Assembly: GCF_000001735.4 (NCBI RefSeq)
Contig: NC_003075.7
Location: forward strand, 4,713,001 to 4,777,000
Direction of reading: 5' to 3'
Length of the DNA stretch: 64,000 nucleotides
DNA from: Arabidopsis thaliana
Taxonomy: Eukaryota > Streptophyta > Magnoliopsida > Brassicales > Brassicaceae
The translations under genes were made by a program, and so were the position numbers. The notes under the pieces were generated by a model, which ran no database searches, was not told where the DNA came from, and was given only the letters and a program-made list of their open reading frames with translations. Below are positions 1 to 10,737 of this stretch, piece by piece. The first letter of the stretch is position 1. Each line of letters opens with the position of its first letter.

Positions 1-17
1 TTAGCTTGTGGCCGATT

Positions 18-215
18 CTAAACGAAGGTGGCGGATTGAACACGAGAGTATTGATTGTTCCTGAAAGCTCCTCCATTAGACGGTTGCGATTGCCAAGACC
101 CGCCATGCATTTGGGATGCATCAGGCGTGTTGTGGCCAATAGAGAAATGTGATTCGCGGTTTAAGCCGTGATTCACATTATGGTAGTAGCCATTGGGATA
201 ATTCCTCGAATTCAT
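18..215 (-). pseudogene. 5' end of a gag-position ORF of Athila-type element A
   Basis: A 65-codon reading frame starts at an ATG (complement of 213-215), about 100 bp inside the primer-binding site of element A and just after a TTTCAG that looks like a splice acceptor. It ends at a TAG near position 18. The peptide is rich in Asn, Gly, Ser and His with no recognisable domain. Its position directly after LTR and primer site is where gag starts, but the sequence does not resemble the gag proteins of the other Athila elements here. It may be a diverged gag, a leader peptide or a decayed frame. The rest of the element lies left of the window. Confidence 0.35.
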
Positions 216-314
216 CCTTTAAACTTCCTGAAACAAAGAAAAACAAAACAAAAATTAAAAGCAAAGTGTCCTAGAGTTCACTCTAATCCTTGGACTTGTG
301 GAACTAACAATCTC

Positions 315-332
315 TCCCCGGCAATGGCGCCA
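315..332 (-). promoter_or_regulatory. Primer-binding site (tRNA-Asp type), element A
   Basis: On the minus strand this reads TGGCGCCATTGCCGGGGA. It is complementary to the 3' end of plant tRNA-Asp at 17 of 18 positions, as recalled from the tRNA sequence. This is the primer choice known for Athila elements. It lies 7 bp from the LTR end at 340 and fixes the element's orientation: LTR to the right, body to the left. Confidence 0.85.
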
Positions 333-339
333 AAATACT

Positions 340-1935
340 TGATGCGTGTTTTATTTCGCTTCAGGCTTTTACTTGAAAGACCACACGACTGCAAGTTCAC
401 AATATGTGGGAGTAGTACTATAGGATTGAATCCACAAGGAGAGAAGTAGCTCAGAGAAATCCTTAAGAAGAGAGTGAAGCTAGGACCAAAATAAAAGGGG
501 GTTGTTGTATGTTGTGAATAAGCAAAATAAAAGACAAGTACTTAAATAAACGATAAGCAATAAGAGATAAGCGTTAGGTCTTCGTGGGTTTCTCCGGAAG
601 TCATGGTTCAACAATAAGGTATAGATCCCAATTCAGGTGATAACATTGTTAGGTTTGTTTACTTCCAAATTCTCAGACATACGAAACTCATTCAAGACCA
701 GCTAGCCCAGTAGGTGAAAGTCGGCTATTCTCACTAATAGCTTGCGTACTTAGTTGCCCTAACGGCTAGTAGGTGCTAACGTGGTTTCGAGATACAGATC
801 CAATCATTTAATTCAAGTTTGATTCTAGTCCATAAGTCCCTATCACTTGGCGGGCGTGTAACGGTTATAGTTCTTTATTCAGTTGAGTTATTTCAAGCAA
901 TTATACAAGATTCTGCCAAATATAAAATATCTAAGATCATGTACTAGGTGGCGTCCCGGACATACATGCATTAAGATTAAACTAAACTAGAAAAAATAGT
1001 GTTAACGATCAAACAAAACAATAGAAACCGCCAAACCTAAACTTGATCTAAAGTCCCCATGAATTCCCCTTTGAAACCCCCTCAAACCCAACTAGAGATC
1101 TACTTGCTCATGGAAAAGGAGCTAATCAAAAGTTGGGTTGAGTAAACCATAACAAAAAGATAAATAAAACTTAAAAAGGGTTTACAGAATAATTCTTTGA
1201 ATGTAGAACACAAGAGGCAAAGATCCACCTTAAACAGTCTTATACAAAATGAAAGAGAAAGGGAGAGAGATGGTCATCTTCGAGCTGAAGAGGTGCGGCG
1301 GCGAGTTGGCAGCTCTCGGCGATGACTAGGGTTTTCTTGTGATGAAGGCACACCTAGGGTTAGGGCTTAGAACAAGTATTTATACTTGAGAGCCAAGAAT
1401 TAGGGTTAGGGGTAAGAACGTCAATCCGCCGGATAAGTAAGTGATCAGGCCGAGTAGTGGGCTTCAGGGGAGGAGCCTAATGACGGTGGCACAAAGATAG
1501 AAGGACTTGTGGATGACTTAATGGTCGGTGGAAAGCTTCTCGGAGCTTCCCGGGTTCAAGTCTCTTTGGCCGGATGCTTTTTGGATTTATTATTTCCAAA
1601 CAGCCGATTCTTGACATGTCTTCACTCTTCGGGTCATATCTTCCAAACGGCTACATGGATTGCTTCGATTTGACTTCAAAGCTAATCTTGAATCTTCTAC
1701 CTTTCCATGCATACCATAATACCTCGTTGCCGTGATGGGGAAGACCTGGGCCGGATGCTAAACTTCTGAAGTACTGGAATTGATCGCTTTTTGATACTTT
1801 TAGCTTTAAAACTCTTAAAACCTTCTTGGCACCTAGAATACGTGTTTCTCTTCTTCTTGGCTCAAGAATAGCACATAATGCTCTCTGAAACATAAGAAAA
1901 CAATAGCTTAAAAGGGCTAAAAAGGCGTGTTATCA
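340..1935 (-). repeat. 5' LTR of Athila-type element A
   Basis: The LTR is bounded on the plus strand by TGATGCGTG at 340 and GTGTTATCA ending at 1935, giving the standard TG...CA ends. The second end matches those of LTRs B and C (GTGTTATATCA, GTGTTATCA). A minus-strand TATA box lies within the palindrome CAAGTATTTATACTTG at about 1373-1388. Downstream of it the strand carries ACCCTA-rich transcript sequence running to the primer site. At about 1.6 kb it matches the 1.1-1.75 kb of the other Athila LTRs here. No protein is encoded; the short frames inside are incidental. The partner LTR is outside the window. Confidence 0.75.
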
Positions 1936-2681
1936 TCTTGCAGTTATGATCTTCCAAGAACTCATCTGCAACATCTCCGTCTTCATCAATCTAAAGCCGC
2001 ATCGAGTACCAACGTAGTCCTTGATCCAAATAAGAGGTTTGCTAGTAAAATTCTTGGCTCATACTTTAAATTGAGTCAATTCCATCAAGAAGAACTCAAT
2101 GACCCAAATACATATAATCGCATAAAGATAATTGAATAATCTTGGCAAGATAAATCGTCTTGCTTATTATCATCTTTCTCTACCAATATAACCAATTAAG
2201 ATTCTTTAAAGTCTTTATTTTAGCATGGGTGGCTTATGATTAATACTCAACCATCTACTTTCTTCTGCCACAATTAATCATACAACAAGCTAAAACATAT
2301 ATCACTGACATGGCAGTATCTTAAGGACTACAATTACAAAGACATCTAATTCTATAAGATCATTCAGAGAATTGGGAAAAACCATAAAGAAATGACGAAT
2401 GTAAAGTTATCTACTAAAGCATATAAAGTATTGTTTATAAATCACAAACATATCGAAGCTACTTATGAGGCCATATTAAGGTGAAAACAAAGCATGAATG
2501 TAGGCTACAAAGACTACTGAGTTTTTCACTAACTCACAAACCAATTCACACTCCAACTTAAAGTGATTCAACCAAAGACATATCATGACTCGTCGACGAA
2601 CAAGCATGTCTAATGCATCTTAACAGACGAACAAGTGATATGGTTAGAAATTTGGCTGGTGTTTAATTTCACGAGACAAGG
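1936..2681. other. Unassigned AT-rich spacer between LTR A and the LINE
   Basis: About 750 bp of AT-rich DNA. A 70-codon plus-strand frame (about 1927-2139) starts inside the LTR, has no recognisable domain and is not supported as a gene. No repeat, tRNA or LTR ends are evident. It may include the LINE 3' end or the target DNA into which element A inserted. Confidence 0.4.
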
Positions 2682-4035
2682 TTATATGGTGGGACAGGTT
2701 TGAGTTAGTATAAATACGAGGCGGCGATACACCGAATGAAGCGCTTTGATTAGTATAGATGAATCTGAAGCGAGTTGAAGATGACGCTGCCCAAGGGATA
2801 GCCACGGTTCATTCCACTGTAGGGTAGTCTTACCATTCCCAATTACTTTTCCCAATTCAGCTTTTAATAAGTCTCTGCCTATTCCAATACCTCTCCAGCC
2901 ATGAGAAGCATATTTGGGCGTCTTACTGTCCAAGAATTGACATGAGTGACTATACTTCCCAAGCAATACTCTGGCAAGGAGGCAGTCAGGATTAGAGAGT
3001 ATATGCCAGCTTACTTTTGCAAGTACTGCGTCGTTAAACTTTTATATATCACGGAAACCCAACCCGCCATCTTTTAAGGATTTGGTAAGTTTCTTCCATG
3101 ATAGCCAACACATTTTTTTCTTCTCAGTATTGCCATCCTACCAAAATCGTGTGAGTGCTGACTGGATACGTTTGCAGAGGTTGTTTGGCAGCTTGAAACA
3201 TGTCATTTATATGTAGGCATAGCAGGAAGAACTAACTTGAGGAGGAGACGTTTCCCAGCTTGGGAGAGGAAGAGGAAAGACAGACTTAATGCTCTTTGCT
3301 TAATTCTATCCACAATTATGCTGAAAAGATCTCTCTTCTTACGGCCAAACAACTCTGGTAGACCTAGATATTTCCCCTGCCCTCCTTCTTTTTCTATCTT
3401 AAACTCCTTTTTTGCTTTATCTTTTGTCTGCATTTGAGTTTTGGAGGAGAAAGTTATCGCTGACTTTTGATTATTGATTTTTTGCACTGATGCAGATTCG
3501 TATCGATGTAGAATGGAGAGGAGAGCTGCGCAACTCTTGTGATCATATCGACAGAAAAACATAGTATCATCGGCAAAGAGGAGGTAATTAACTCTGGGGC
3601 TACCTTTAGCAACTCGTATTCCTGTAAGCTCTCCTCTCTCTTGCGCCCTAAGGCATAATCCTGATATGACTTCACTACATAGAATGAAAATGTACGGAGA
3701 CAAAGGGTCGCCCTACCTTAATTTCCTTTGAGGTTTAACTAACTCATGTAGTGATCCATTAAGTAGAAAGGAGTAGGAAAATGTTCATACACATTGTGTT
3801 AACCATTGAATCATTTGTGAATGGAATCCTAACTCTCTAGAACCGCTTGTATGAAGTCCCATTCTAGTATGTCATATGCTTTACTCATATCAGTCTTCAC
3901 CGCCATATACCATTTCTTTATAGCTCCCGAGGTCTTAAAATAGTGAAGTGTTTCATGTGTGATCAGCACATTATCAGTGATAGCTCTTTGCGGGACAAAG
4001 GCGGATTGGTTTTCAGTGATGATGTTGTTGAGTGC
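2682..4035 (-). pseudogene. LINE reverse transcriptase palm/thumb and C-terminal region
   Basis: Continues the RT after the solo LTR. The order is the NQSAFVPQRAITDN block, AVKTDMSKAYD with the first catalytic Asp, the RQGDPLSP block (here R, stop, GDPLSP), YLLFADDTMFF with the paired catalytic Asp, and KYLGLPELFGRKK. At 2966-2682 comes LLGKYSHSC then SHGWRGIGIGRDLL, typical of the region after RT in plant LINEs. The stop in the RQGDPLSP block lies near 3714; other stops and frame changes occur. Non-functional. Confidence 0.85.
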
Positions 4036-5188
4036 TGTAACGCCCGTGAACCGGAAAATCGGTTAGGATTTGTATTTAAATTGCCTGATTTAATCGGTTA
4101 GGTTAATGGAAACCCTCGTGTGTGCCTATACAAGAAGGAAACTGGAAATTAGGGCTTTAATTAGCCACTTTTCGTTCGGTAAAGGAGACAGAGAGAGAGA
4201 AGAAGAAGGATCGGAATCGTTAGGGTTTGGGAGGAAACAGTTTCGGTATATCAAATCGTTGTCAAAGGTAGTAGAGTTATTTCCAAGTCTTTTATCGTCA
4301 TTCTCAATTTTACAGAAGTGGATTTGGAGTTAAACTCGTTGAGTTATTCGCAGTTTCGTGAAACACGTTTTCTCAGACGCGAGTTAGGACCAGCGGAGAT
4401 TACAACTGAGATTGTGGTATTGTCTGGTTTCCGATCGGCACGAGATTTTGTGGGAAGCTTCGTGACGTCTAAGTCTAGCGTTTCACCGGAGGGATTGGAT
4501 AGTTAACGGTTAGTTTGTATTTTAGGGTTTCGTCTTTGAGACTGTTTGTTTCTGTTTTTATGTCCAGTTTGCTTCAAGGTTGCTTTTGGTTGTGTGACTT
4601 GTTGAAGGACGTTTCTGGACTGTTTTAGACGCAAGGAGAGTCTCTCCTGGTTATAATTGTTGTTAGAATCAGCTTGTTAAGGTGAGTGCGTGACCATGAG
4701 CTTATCTGAGCGATTGGTTTGTATGACTTGTTTTGTGTGATGATATGTAGGTGTTGTGAATGTATTTTTAGGTGAAATGTTCAATGACTGATTTTTTATG
4801 TTTTATTTGTGGTTATACCTTTGCTTGTGTGTATAGCTCGTACATGGGAGGATCGCCTAACTAAGTATTTATGATAATACTTACGCATCTCATTTGTATT
4901 GTTGATGCATGTAATGATAAAGTGTGATCGTGGAATCATGGCAAGCAAGAGAGGATGATTTAGTAACTCGTTTGGTATATTTTTGTGTTTTGGTTATTGG
5001 AACCCGGTTAGGATTGTGTTAGGATTGTTGGTCATTCTTGGTTATGTTGGTTGAATTATTTATTTATTCATAAATTGTTATTTTTGACTTGCGGTTTAAA
5101 TGTTGTTTTATTGGTTGGTTTAATTACGTATTTATGGGAATATTTAATTATGTTTAAAAAAAAAAAAAAAACGGGTCGGGTTATTTTA
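4036..5188 (+). repeat. Solo LTR inserted in the LINE RT
   Basis: The segment starts TGTAACGCCCG and ends GGGTCGGGTTATTTTA. It is flanked by AGTGC (4031-4035) and AGTAC (5189-5193), a 5-bp target duplication with one G/A difference. It splits the LINE RT cleanly between two adjacent codon blocks. TGTAACRCCC starts and GGGTCGGGT..-TTACA ends are typical of plant chromovirus (Tekay/Del-like) LTRs; here the terminal CA has become TA. It contains a TATA-like CCTATACAAG, a purine-rich GAGAGAGAGAAGAAG leader and a run of about 15 A at 5158-5171. No internal element region exists, so it is a solo LTR left by LTR-LTR recombination. Confidence 0.7.
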
Positions 5189-5588
5189 AGTACTGGTCGA
5201 AGCCTTTTCGAGATTAACTTAGCAATAATCTTATAGTAGACTGAGCATAGAGCTATCGGCCTGTAATATCCCACTACTTTAGGGCTAATGATCTTTGGAA
5301 TTAACCTCACAAGAGTATGGTTGATTCTCTGTGGCAGGATACCAATGACAAAAAGCTTTGTACTTCTGAGATTAATTTTTCTCCCACTGTATCCCAATTG
5401 GATTGGAAAAAGCTAGCTGAGAATCCATCTGGCCTGGGTGCCTTATCTAGATGAATGGAGAAACAGGCTCTTTGTATCTTTTGGGGCGTTGGGGGTGAGA
5501 TTAGAGTCTCATTTATCTCTGGTGATATGCAAGGCCGAAGAGCTTCCATAACAATTGCTTCTCTCTCGCCCTCTTGTGTCGTGAACAC
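5189..5588 (-). pseudogene. LINE reverse transcriptase, N-terminal half
   Basis: The minus-strand frames include IHLDKAPRPDGFSASFFQSN and then the block with INHTLVRLIPK and YRPIALCSVYYKIIAKLISK. These are the first conserved blocks of plant LINE RTs (fingers and start of palm). Two frames are needed, so at least one indel is present. The sequence stops at the solo LTR boundary at 5188 and continues at 4035. Confidence 0.85.
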
Positions 5589-6041
5589 CGTTTGGTAATG
5601 TTCTGCTATAGTTTTTACTATTTGTTCATCTTCATAAACTGCTTGTCCTTGATCATTTGCAATAATAGAGATATTATTTATGGCCTTTCTTCCCTTTGTT
5701 GCAGCATGGAAATACCCCGTATTCTTGTCTCCAAGCTTTAGCTACAATTGGCAACTTCTTTGCTGCCAGAAAGCTTTTTCCTCTTGATATGCTAAGCTAA
5801 GTTCCTTGTTTATTATTACTATTTATTCTGCAGTTTGAAATAAGCTTGTCATTGCTTCTTCTAATTTTACACAAAGCTCTTCAATCTTCTTTTTGCTGTT
5901 ATTTTGAGTTTTCTTGTGCCACGAGATGATTGCTCTTCAACATGCGCTTATTCTTCTTTCCACTGAAGCATTCTCTTCCTCATTCCAAGCTTCTAAAAGC
6001 ATTTGTTTCACCTCTTCATTGTCCTTTAATCTCCTGTCATA

Positions 6042-6613
6042 TCAAAATATCCCTTTTTGTTTTTTCCTAACAGGTTCAAAGGAGGTGACAATTGGTCTAT
6101 TATCAGAGCCTTCGAAAACAAAAATACTCACTTCTTGGACGGTAAGCCTCAACCCAATCTCTATTTTCCATTGCCCTATAGTGTCTACACCGGACAAGAT
6201 GAGTGTATCTCTGACCCCTCCAAGAAAGAAATTACCAGAAAACTTAAGATCATATAAGTCACATTTTGACATGAATGACCTCAAGTCCGTAAAGGATCCT
6301 TCAGGTCTGTCAGGTCCACCTTTCTTTTCTGAGCTTTCGATTATATCATTGAAATCTCCTCTTAACAGCCATGGTTCACTTCTCTCTGTTGTTTGAGCTC
6401 TAATTGATTCCACACTTGTAATCTCTTTGTTCTGTCTGGTTCTCTGTATACAAAAGTAGCAAAGAAGAACTTGCATTTTGCTTCTATCCTTGTATCGATA
6501 AAGTTTTGACATGATGTTAGCACTTCAACTTCTAACTCTTTTTTCCACAGCAGAGCTAACCCGCCAGCACCAGGCGCTTGTGGAGACACTAGAAAGTTTG
6601 ATTGATACTCCAT
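6042..6613 (-). pseudogene. LINE endonuclease domain (exonuclease-endonuclease-phosphatase fold)
   Basis: Two overlapping frames together carry the plant LINE endonuclease. The first has the APGAGGLALLWKK segment. The second has WLLRGDFNDI, the GDFN block with catalytic Asp and Asn, and EGSDNRPIV, where active enzymes carry SDHRP. His is therefore replaced by Asn at an active-site position. The frame change falls in the 6360-6510 overlap. In a live LINE this domain nicks the target DNA to prime reverse transcription. Here it is inactive on two counts: the frameshift and the lost His. Confidence 0.8.
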
Positions 6614-6619
6614 CTATTG

Positions 6620-7790
6620 TAACTCTTTGAGAACAACATCATCACTATTTTTTGTCTCCATGAGGAATAGTAAGTCTCAGAATATCTTTTTCCTGATATC
6701 CCTTATTCTGTGAACTGTTCTGGGATTCCCCAACCCACAACAATTCCAGCTCAGTATTCTTAAGGAAGAGGATTTAATGGATTCTGAAAATCCACTCCTC
6801 CTTTCTTTAATGCAGGCACAATCTTTGTCCAAGGTCCCGCCTGTGAGTTGGCCCTGGATGTTCCTGCCCTTTTTACGGTTTTGGTTTCTTGAGTAGCTTG
6901 CTTCAGTTGGAGACTGGTATGGGTGTTCTCTTTGGATCTCTCTGTTACCAGAACCATTTTCTCCGCTAGGGGTGATGCTTTTCCCCGAAGTAGTTCGCTT
7001 CTTTGGTGAGTTTTAGACTATCACCATATTTCTTTTACTTGATTAGGCCCCTGTAAGCTTTGAAATATTTTTTGCAATGGCCTTATTTAGAGGTGGACGT
7101 CCTCTTTTTTCTTTTCCACCAAGGGCACAATAATGGGAGTTTCATCGTTGTGTAACATATTTGTTATTCCATTAATCTGACTTGAAACAGGCATTATAAC
7201 AGATTGCTCTAGAGGTAAGGGATCTTATTGTTTATTACAGGCAGCAGCCGCTATAATTTGAGCAGCAGTTTTGGCATTAATCCTCTTGCTTGCCCTTGAG
7301 TAACCCTTTGTTTTCTGGCAGCACTCTCTGTCGGTCCGAACAGCTGGTATACTGGACCGTTACTTCCCTTAATTCTCCTATTACTTGTTCTGTGGTAAAT
7401 GGTGACTTGTCAGTGAGAGCTAAAGCCATTTTTTCAAACTCCTTTTCCAGAGGTGGTCTTTTTGTTCTAGAAGTTTCAGAGGAATCTTGCCTAAAATTGT
7501 CTCTTGTATGTGTCTTTTCACGCCATTGGAGCTACTGGTTTTGGGAACTTCTTACATAACTTGTTGAATTTTGAATCCTATCTTAGAGGTCCCTAGAACC
7601 ACCACAGAAGTTCGCTCTCTATTTGAGTAGCCTTCTCTGGGACTTGTTGTTCTATACTCACGTGATTTCCATTCAGCTTGACTCCTTTCAACTTCCTCTC
7701 TTGCTGAATACGTTCTCTTTGCGGAAAAAGATGAGTTCCTGGAATCATTAGGTCTTCCTGAGGGAGTATGATAAGTTTTGGAATCTCCAT
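6620..7790 (-). pseudogene. Decayed N-terminal region of the LINE
   Basis: Upstream of the endonuclease on the minus strand, short frames (6957-6760, 7790-7593) encode charged peptides rich in Lys, Gln and Thr with many interruptions. This is where LINE ORF1 and the ORF2 start would lie, but no nucleic-acid-binding motif survives. The 5' end of the LINE is placed near 7795, where sequence related to a plus-strand gag leader begins. Confidence 0.4.
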
Positions 7791-7799
7791 GACACTTTT

Positions 7800-8572
7800 T
7801 TAAGAAGAGTTGTTAGTGTAGTTTGAATTTGCAGCAGGCTCTTTTGGCGAGAGTGTTGTCCAAAGTGCCACAGTTGAGCAAAGTGTGGGTTCACAGTCTG
7901 AGTTTGTGGAGCCCGGGGCTGGGGACGGTCTAGGTGCCGATATAGCTGGTGCAGCCGGAGTGGGGGTTGTGGAGCTGATATCGGTGCTTGTGTGCACGCC
8001 GTTGGTGCTAAGGGCCCAGGAGTGATGGGTGTCGAAGCCGGAGGGGCCCAGGTTCCAGAGATTGGCTTGGCGGGCCTGCTGAGGCAGTTGTTGGAGCGGT
8101 TACCAAGTGTGGTACCAGTGTAGGGTTCAGTTGCGCCACGAGTGGCAAAGGTGCAGCAGACGGATGCGGTTGCCGAGGAGGTTCCATCTTATTTGAGGAT
8201 GATGGAGCAATTGCAAAGGATTGGCACCTGGTATTTCTTTGTTGGTGCTAGTCCTGAGGAGGCCGACAGTTGGCGGTCGAGAGTTGAGCTAAACTTCTGT
8301 TCGAGCAGATGCCTCGTGGAGTATCGGGTGGATCTAACAGTGCATTTCCAAGAGGGGGATACACATTTGTGGTGGCGAAGTGTGATTGCCAGGAGGAGGC
8401 AGGCGGATATGTCTTGGGCAGATTTCGTGGTTGAGATTAATGCCAAGTATTTTCCGCAGGAGGCGCTAGACCGTATGGAGGCGCATTTTCTTGAGCTGAC
8501 ACAGTGTGAGCGGTCGGTTCGGGAGTATGACCGGGAGTTTAACCGACTCTTGGTGTATGCATGTCGGGGCTG
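7800..8572 (+). pseudogene. Ty3/gypsy gag fragment (retrotrans_gag)
   Basis: The plus-strand frame from about 8142 to 8573 encodes a recognisable gag segment: ASPEEADSWRSRVE, then GDTHLWWRSVIARRRQ, then SWADFVVEINAKYFPQEALD, ending in REYDREFNRLL. This matches the retrotransposon gag domain of plant chromoviruses, as I recall the family. There is no ATG at the start; upstream 7800-8140 is Gly/Ala/Val-rich gag-leader-like sequence with frame breaks. The frame ends abruptly at 8573 where unrelated DNA begins. The 5' part is cut by the LINE and the 3' part by the next segment, so this is an orphan fragment. Confidence 0.8.
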
Positions 8573-9717
8573 AAGGAATTTGTACCGGTTCATAACAGAT
8601 TTATAAACTAATCACAAATTCAATTCGCAGTATTCATGTAAATATTGAATTAAATCTATGTCATCAGTTTATGAATATACCTGGTTAGTTCGCAGCGGAA
8701 AGATGAACTGAAATAAACCAAGGTTGTAAAGCACTCCAAATGTTGTGCCTCTACTGGTATCCACACTCACACAAACTGGATCGAACGGGATGCTAGTGCC
8801 GTATAGAGATCAAATCTCAAAACTTTGGACAAACTCTTTTGTCTCTTATGTGTTTAGGATTTTGGCGAAAGGAGGCGTGACACGTTAATTAATCGTACAA
8901 CATAATTATATACATGCACGAGTTAGGTCAAAGAATCATTATTGGGCCAAGCCGAATTACCAAACTCTCAACAATGTTCATTGTTTAATAATCATCAGTC
9001 CTTCCTCTTGACATCTCACGTGCACCAATTATATAATAAACTTTTTTATTTTCAATACACAAATAGAAATATATGTATATCTCATATAACATATATATAT
9101 TATATTATTAGTAAAACCCAACATATTTGTTGATCCAATCTGTTTAGGTGTGTGACCCTGTAGGATCGAATAATATTAGTAATGAACTTCACAAGTTATC
9201 CATTATAAGAGGTTTATAGCAAAACATTATAATCATCTGATATTACCCGATTGTCAAACCTCGACAATACAAGTTAAACTAGAGTAAGTACAAATGATTT
9301 CAGGATATTCCCAACAATGTCCCACTTGTATTGGAATCATCTATTCCAATAATCCTTTCATCTCTATATCTCGATCTTAGCATAAGGTAAGAAACAGTGT
9401 CAACCTTATTAAACTAAATCATATTTATCAAACTCTGACTTATACTGATAAACAAACGATTGACTGTCAATCCATTTTAGCACGGTCATGCATTTCTCAA
9501 TATCAAATTGTCGATAGGCCCAAAGATATTTATCTCCTATTATATAGGAGGGAAAAATCCCATCTTGTTCCATCCATGTTCCTTATACAATTCATAATAC
9601 GCCCAATTACTGTCTTTATAATCACCTGTTACAGCTGACGTTTGACAGAGTCAAAACAAACCAATCCATGTATAAGAAAACATGACGAACTGAGGTCAAA
9701 GGACTACACTCTATAGT
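8573..9717. other. Unassigned AT-rich segment, possibly retroelement-derived
   Basis: This 1.1-kb AT-rich block starts with TGAAGGAATTTG directly at the broken end of the gag fragment and runs to the Tat-1 LTR. It has no coding frame above about 60 codons. Around 9315-9360 it carries CCCAACAATGTCCCACTTG followed by ATTGGAATCATCTATTCC, wording that recalls noncoding regions of plant Ty1/copia elements. This is a weak impression, not an assignment. TA-rich runs lie at 9060-9110. Confidence 0.35.
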
Positions 9718-10225
9718 TGTGATGAGAAACTGTGGGTTCTGAAATCCACACTAGAGATTTGTAATTGAGATTATGAGAAAGGACGGCTAGATCTTCACTG
9801 GAACTTTGAGAGTTATATTGCTAAGAACGAATGGACTTTTGTATTGATTGTGACTAAGCTTTTACAATGCGAAAGGAGATTACAAGTGTAAAAGTATAAG
9901 TGTGAATGTAAGGCTAAATTGAATGTGCCTTCCAAGTCGTCTTTGCTCCCTTATATAGGTCTAGGCACGTGGTAGCTCCGTAAGCGATCTGTGGAGATTT
10001 CCTTGGATATTCGGCAGGTCAGTTCCGAGATATCAGGTCCGCTCCGCGAAATCTCCCTGTTAGTTCCTAGGTTGTTATTCGCTTATCTTCCTTCATCAGG
10101 TGACCGGGCTTATCAGGCCCAAGTACCCATTCGCGTAGGTCCTCTAGTTGGTGGACTTGGTGGGCTTTGTGGGCTGGCTTGGTATTTTCGCAGGTGGATT
10201 CCTGGAGGGGAATCCAACTCCAACA
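9718..10225 (-). repeat. 3' LTR of Tat-1
   Basis: On the minus strand the LTR starts TGTTGGAGTTGG at 10225, directly after the purine-rich tract GGGCTGGAGGGCAAA. It ends around 9718 at ..CATCACA; the TG..CA end could instead be 9731. A TATA box (CCTATATAAG on the minus strand) lies at 9950-9959, followed by GGGAGCAAAG and a downstream transcript-like region. The size (about 0.5 kb) matches the Tat-2 LTR (485 bp), which also starts TGTTGG. It is the only LTR of Tat-1 in the window. Confidence 0.65.
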
Positions 10226-10737
10226 TTTGCCCTCCAGCCCATTGAGTGAGTAGGCGAACTCGATGAGCGAACATATAGGTTAGGTAAGATTGCGAAAATA
10301 TTCTAGATGAGATGATAGATATGATAAGATCAGTCGGTTTTGAGGATAAACTCAATAAAAACGATTTAATTTATGGTTCCTCAACTGAAAGATATTGAGT
10401 AGATACGCGAGATAAGTTGCGGTTGACGTGGACGGCTGAGATGGAGCGTCTCTTCAGCTCACCGCGTCTGACGATCCAGATCAGGCGCTGGGAAGAGATC
10501 TCTACAATCTCGAAAAGCGTGGTGATGATGGCTACTTTAAATAACTTCCCACCACTCTACTTGATTTCACGTCAACTCACACGACTCTAAAGGTAACTTC
10601 TCTCCATCTTAACTATTTACTGCGTTTATTTTTCGTTTTTAGAGATAGAAACTTTTATCTTTTCTCTGCTATCTCCAACGTTTTCTTTTTTCTAGTGCTC
10701 CCTTCTTTCTGGATCTGCCCTCTCTGTTCTTTCCTTT
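10226..10737 (+). other. Spacer between Tat-1 3' LTR and antisense ORF
   Basis: About 500 bp without a frame. On the minus strand it begins with the polypurine tract next to the LTR. On the plus strand it is the 5' flank of the antisense ORF, where a promoter for that ORF would lie. Pyrimidine-rich stretches (TTTTCTCTGC, TTTTCTTTTTTC) sit at 10655-10695 before the ATG. No clear TATA box is seen. Confidence 0.4.

Larger units (their letters stand above)
2682..7790 (-). mobile_element. LINE (L1-type non-LTR retrotransposon) relic, split by a solo LTR
   Basis: In minus-strand order the stretch holds an N-terminal region (7790-6620), an apurinic-type endonuclease (6613-6042), a reverse transcriptase (5588-5189 then 4035-3200) and a C-terminal segment (2966-2682). 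The order endonuclease then RT is that of plant L1-type LINE ORF2. The RT is broken exactly by the solo LTR at 4036-5188: the segment before it ends at ..RLRPVL and the segment after resumes with the block containing TENQSAFVPQRAITDN. Several stops and frame changes show it is dead. No C-terminal RNase H or poly-A tail is visible, so the 3' end is probably truncated. Confidence 0.85.

Noticed and set aside
5158..5171. A run as the tail of a poly-A retroposon in the LINE
   Set aside because: The segment continues past the run to GGGTCGGGTTATTTTA, and the 5-bp flanking repeat lies after that, which fits an LTR better.
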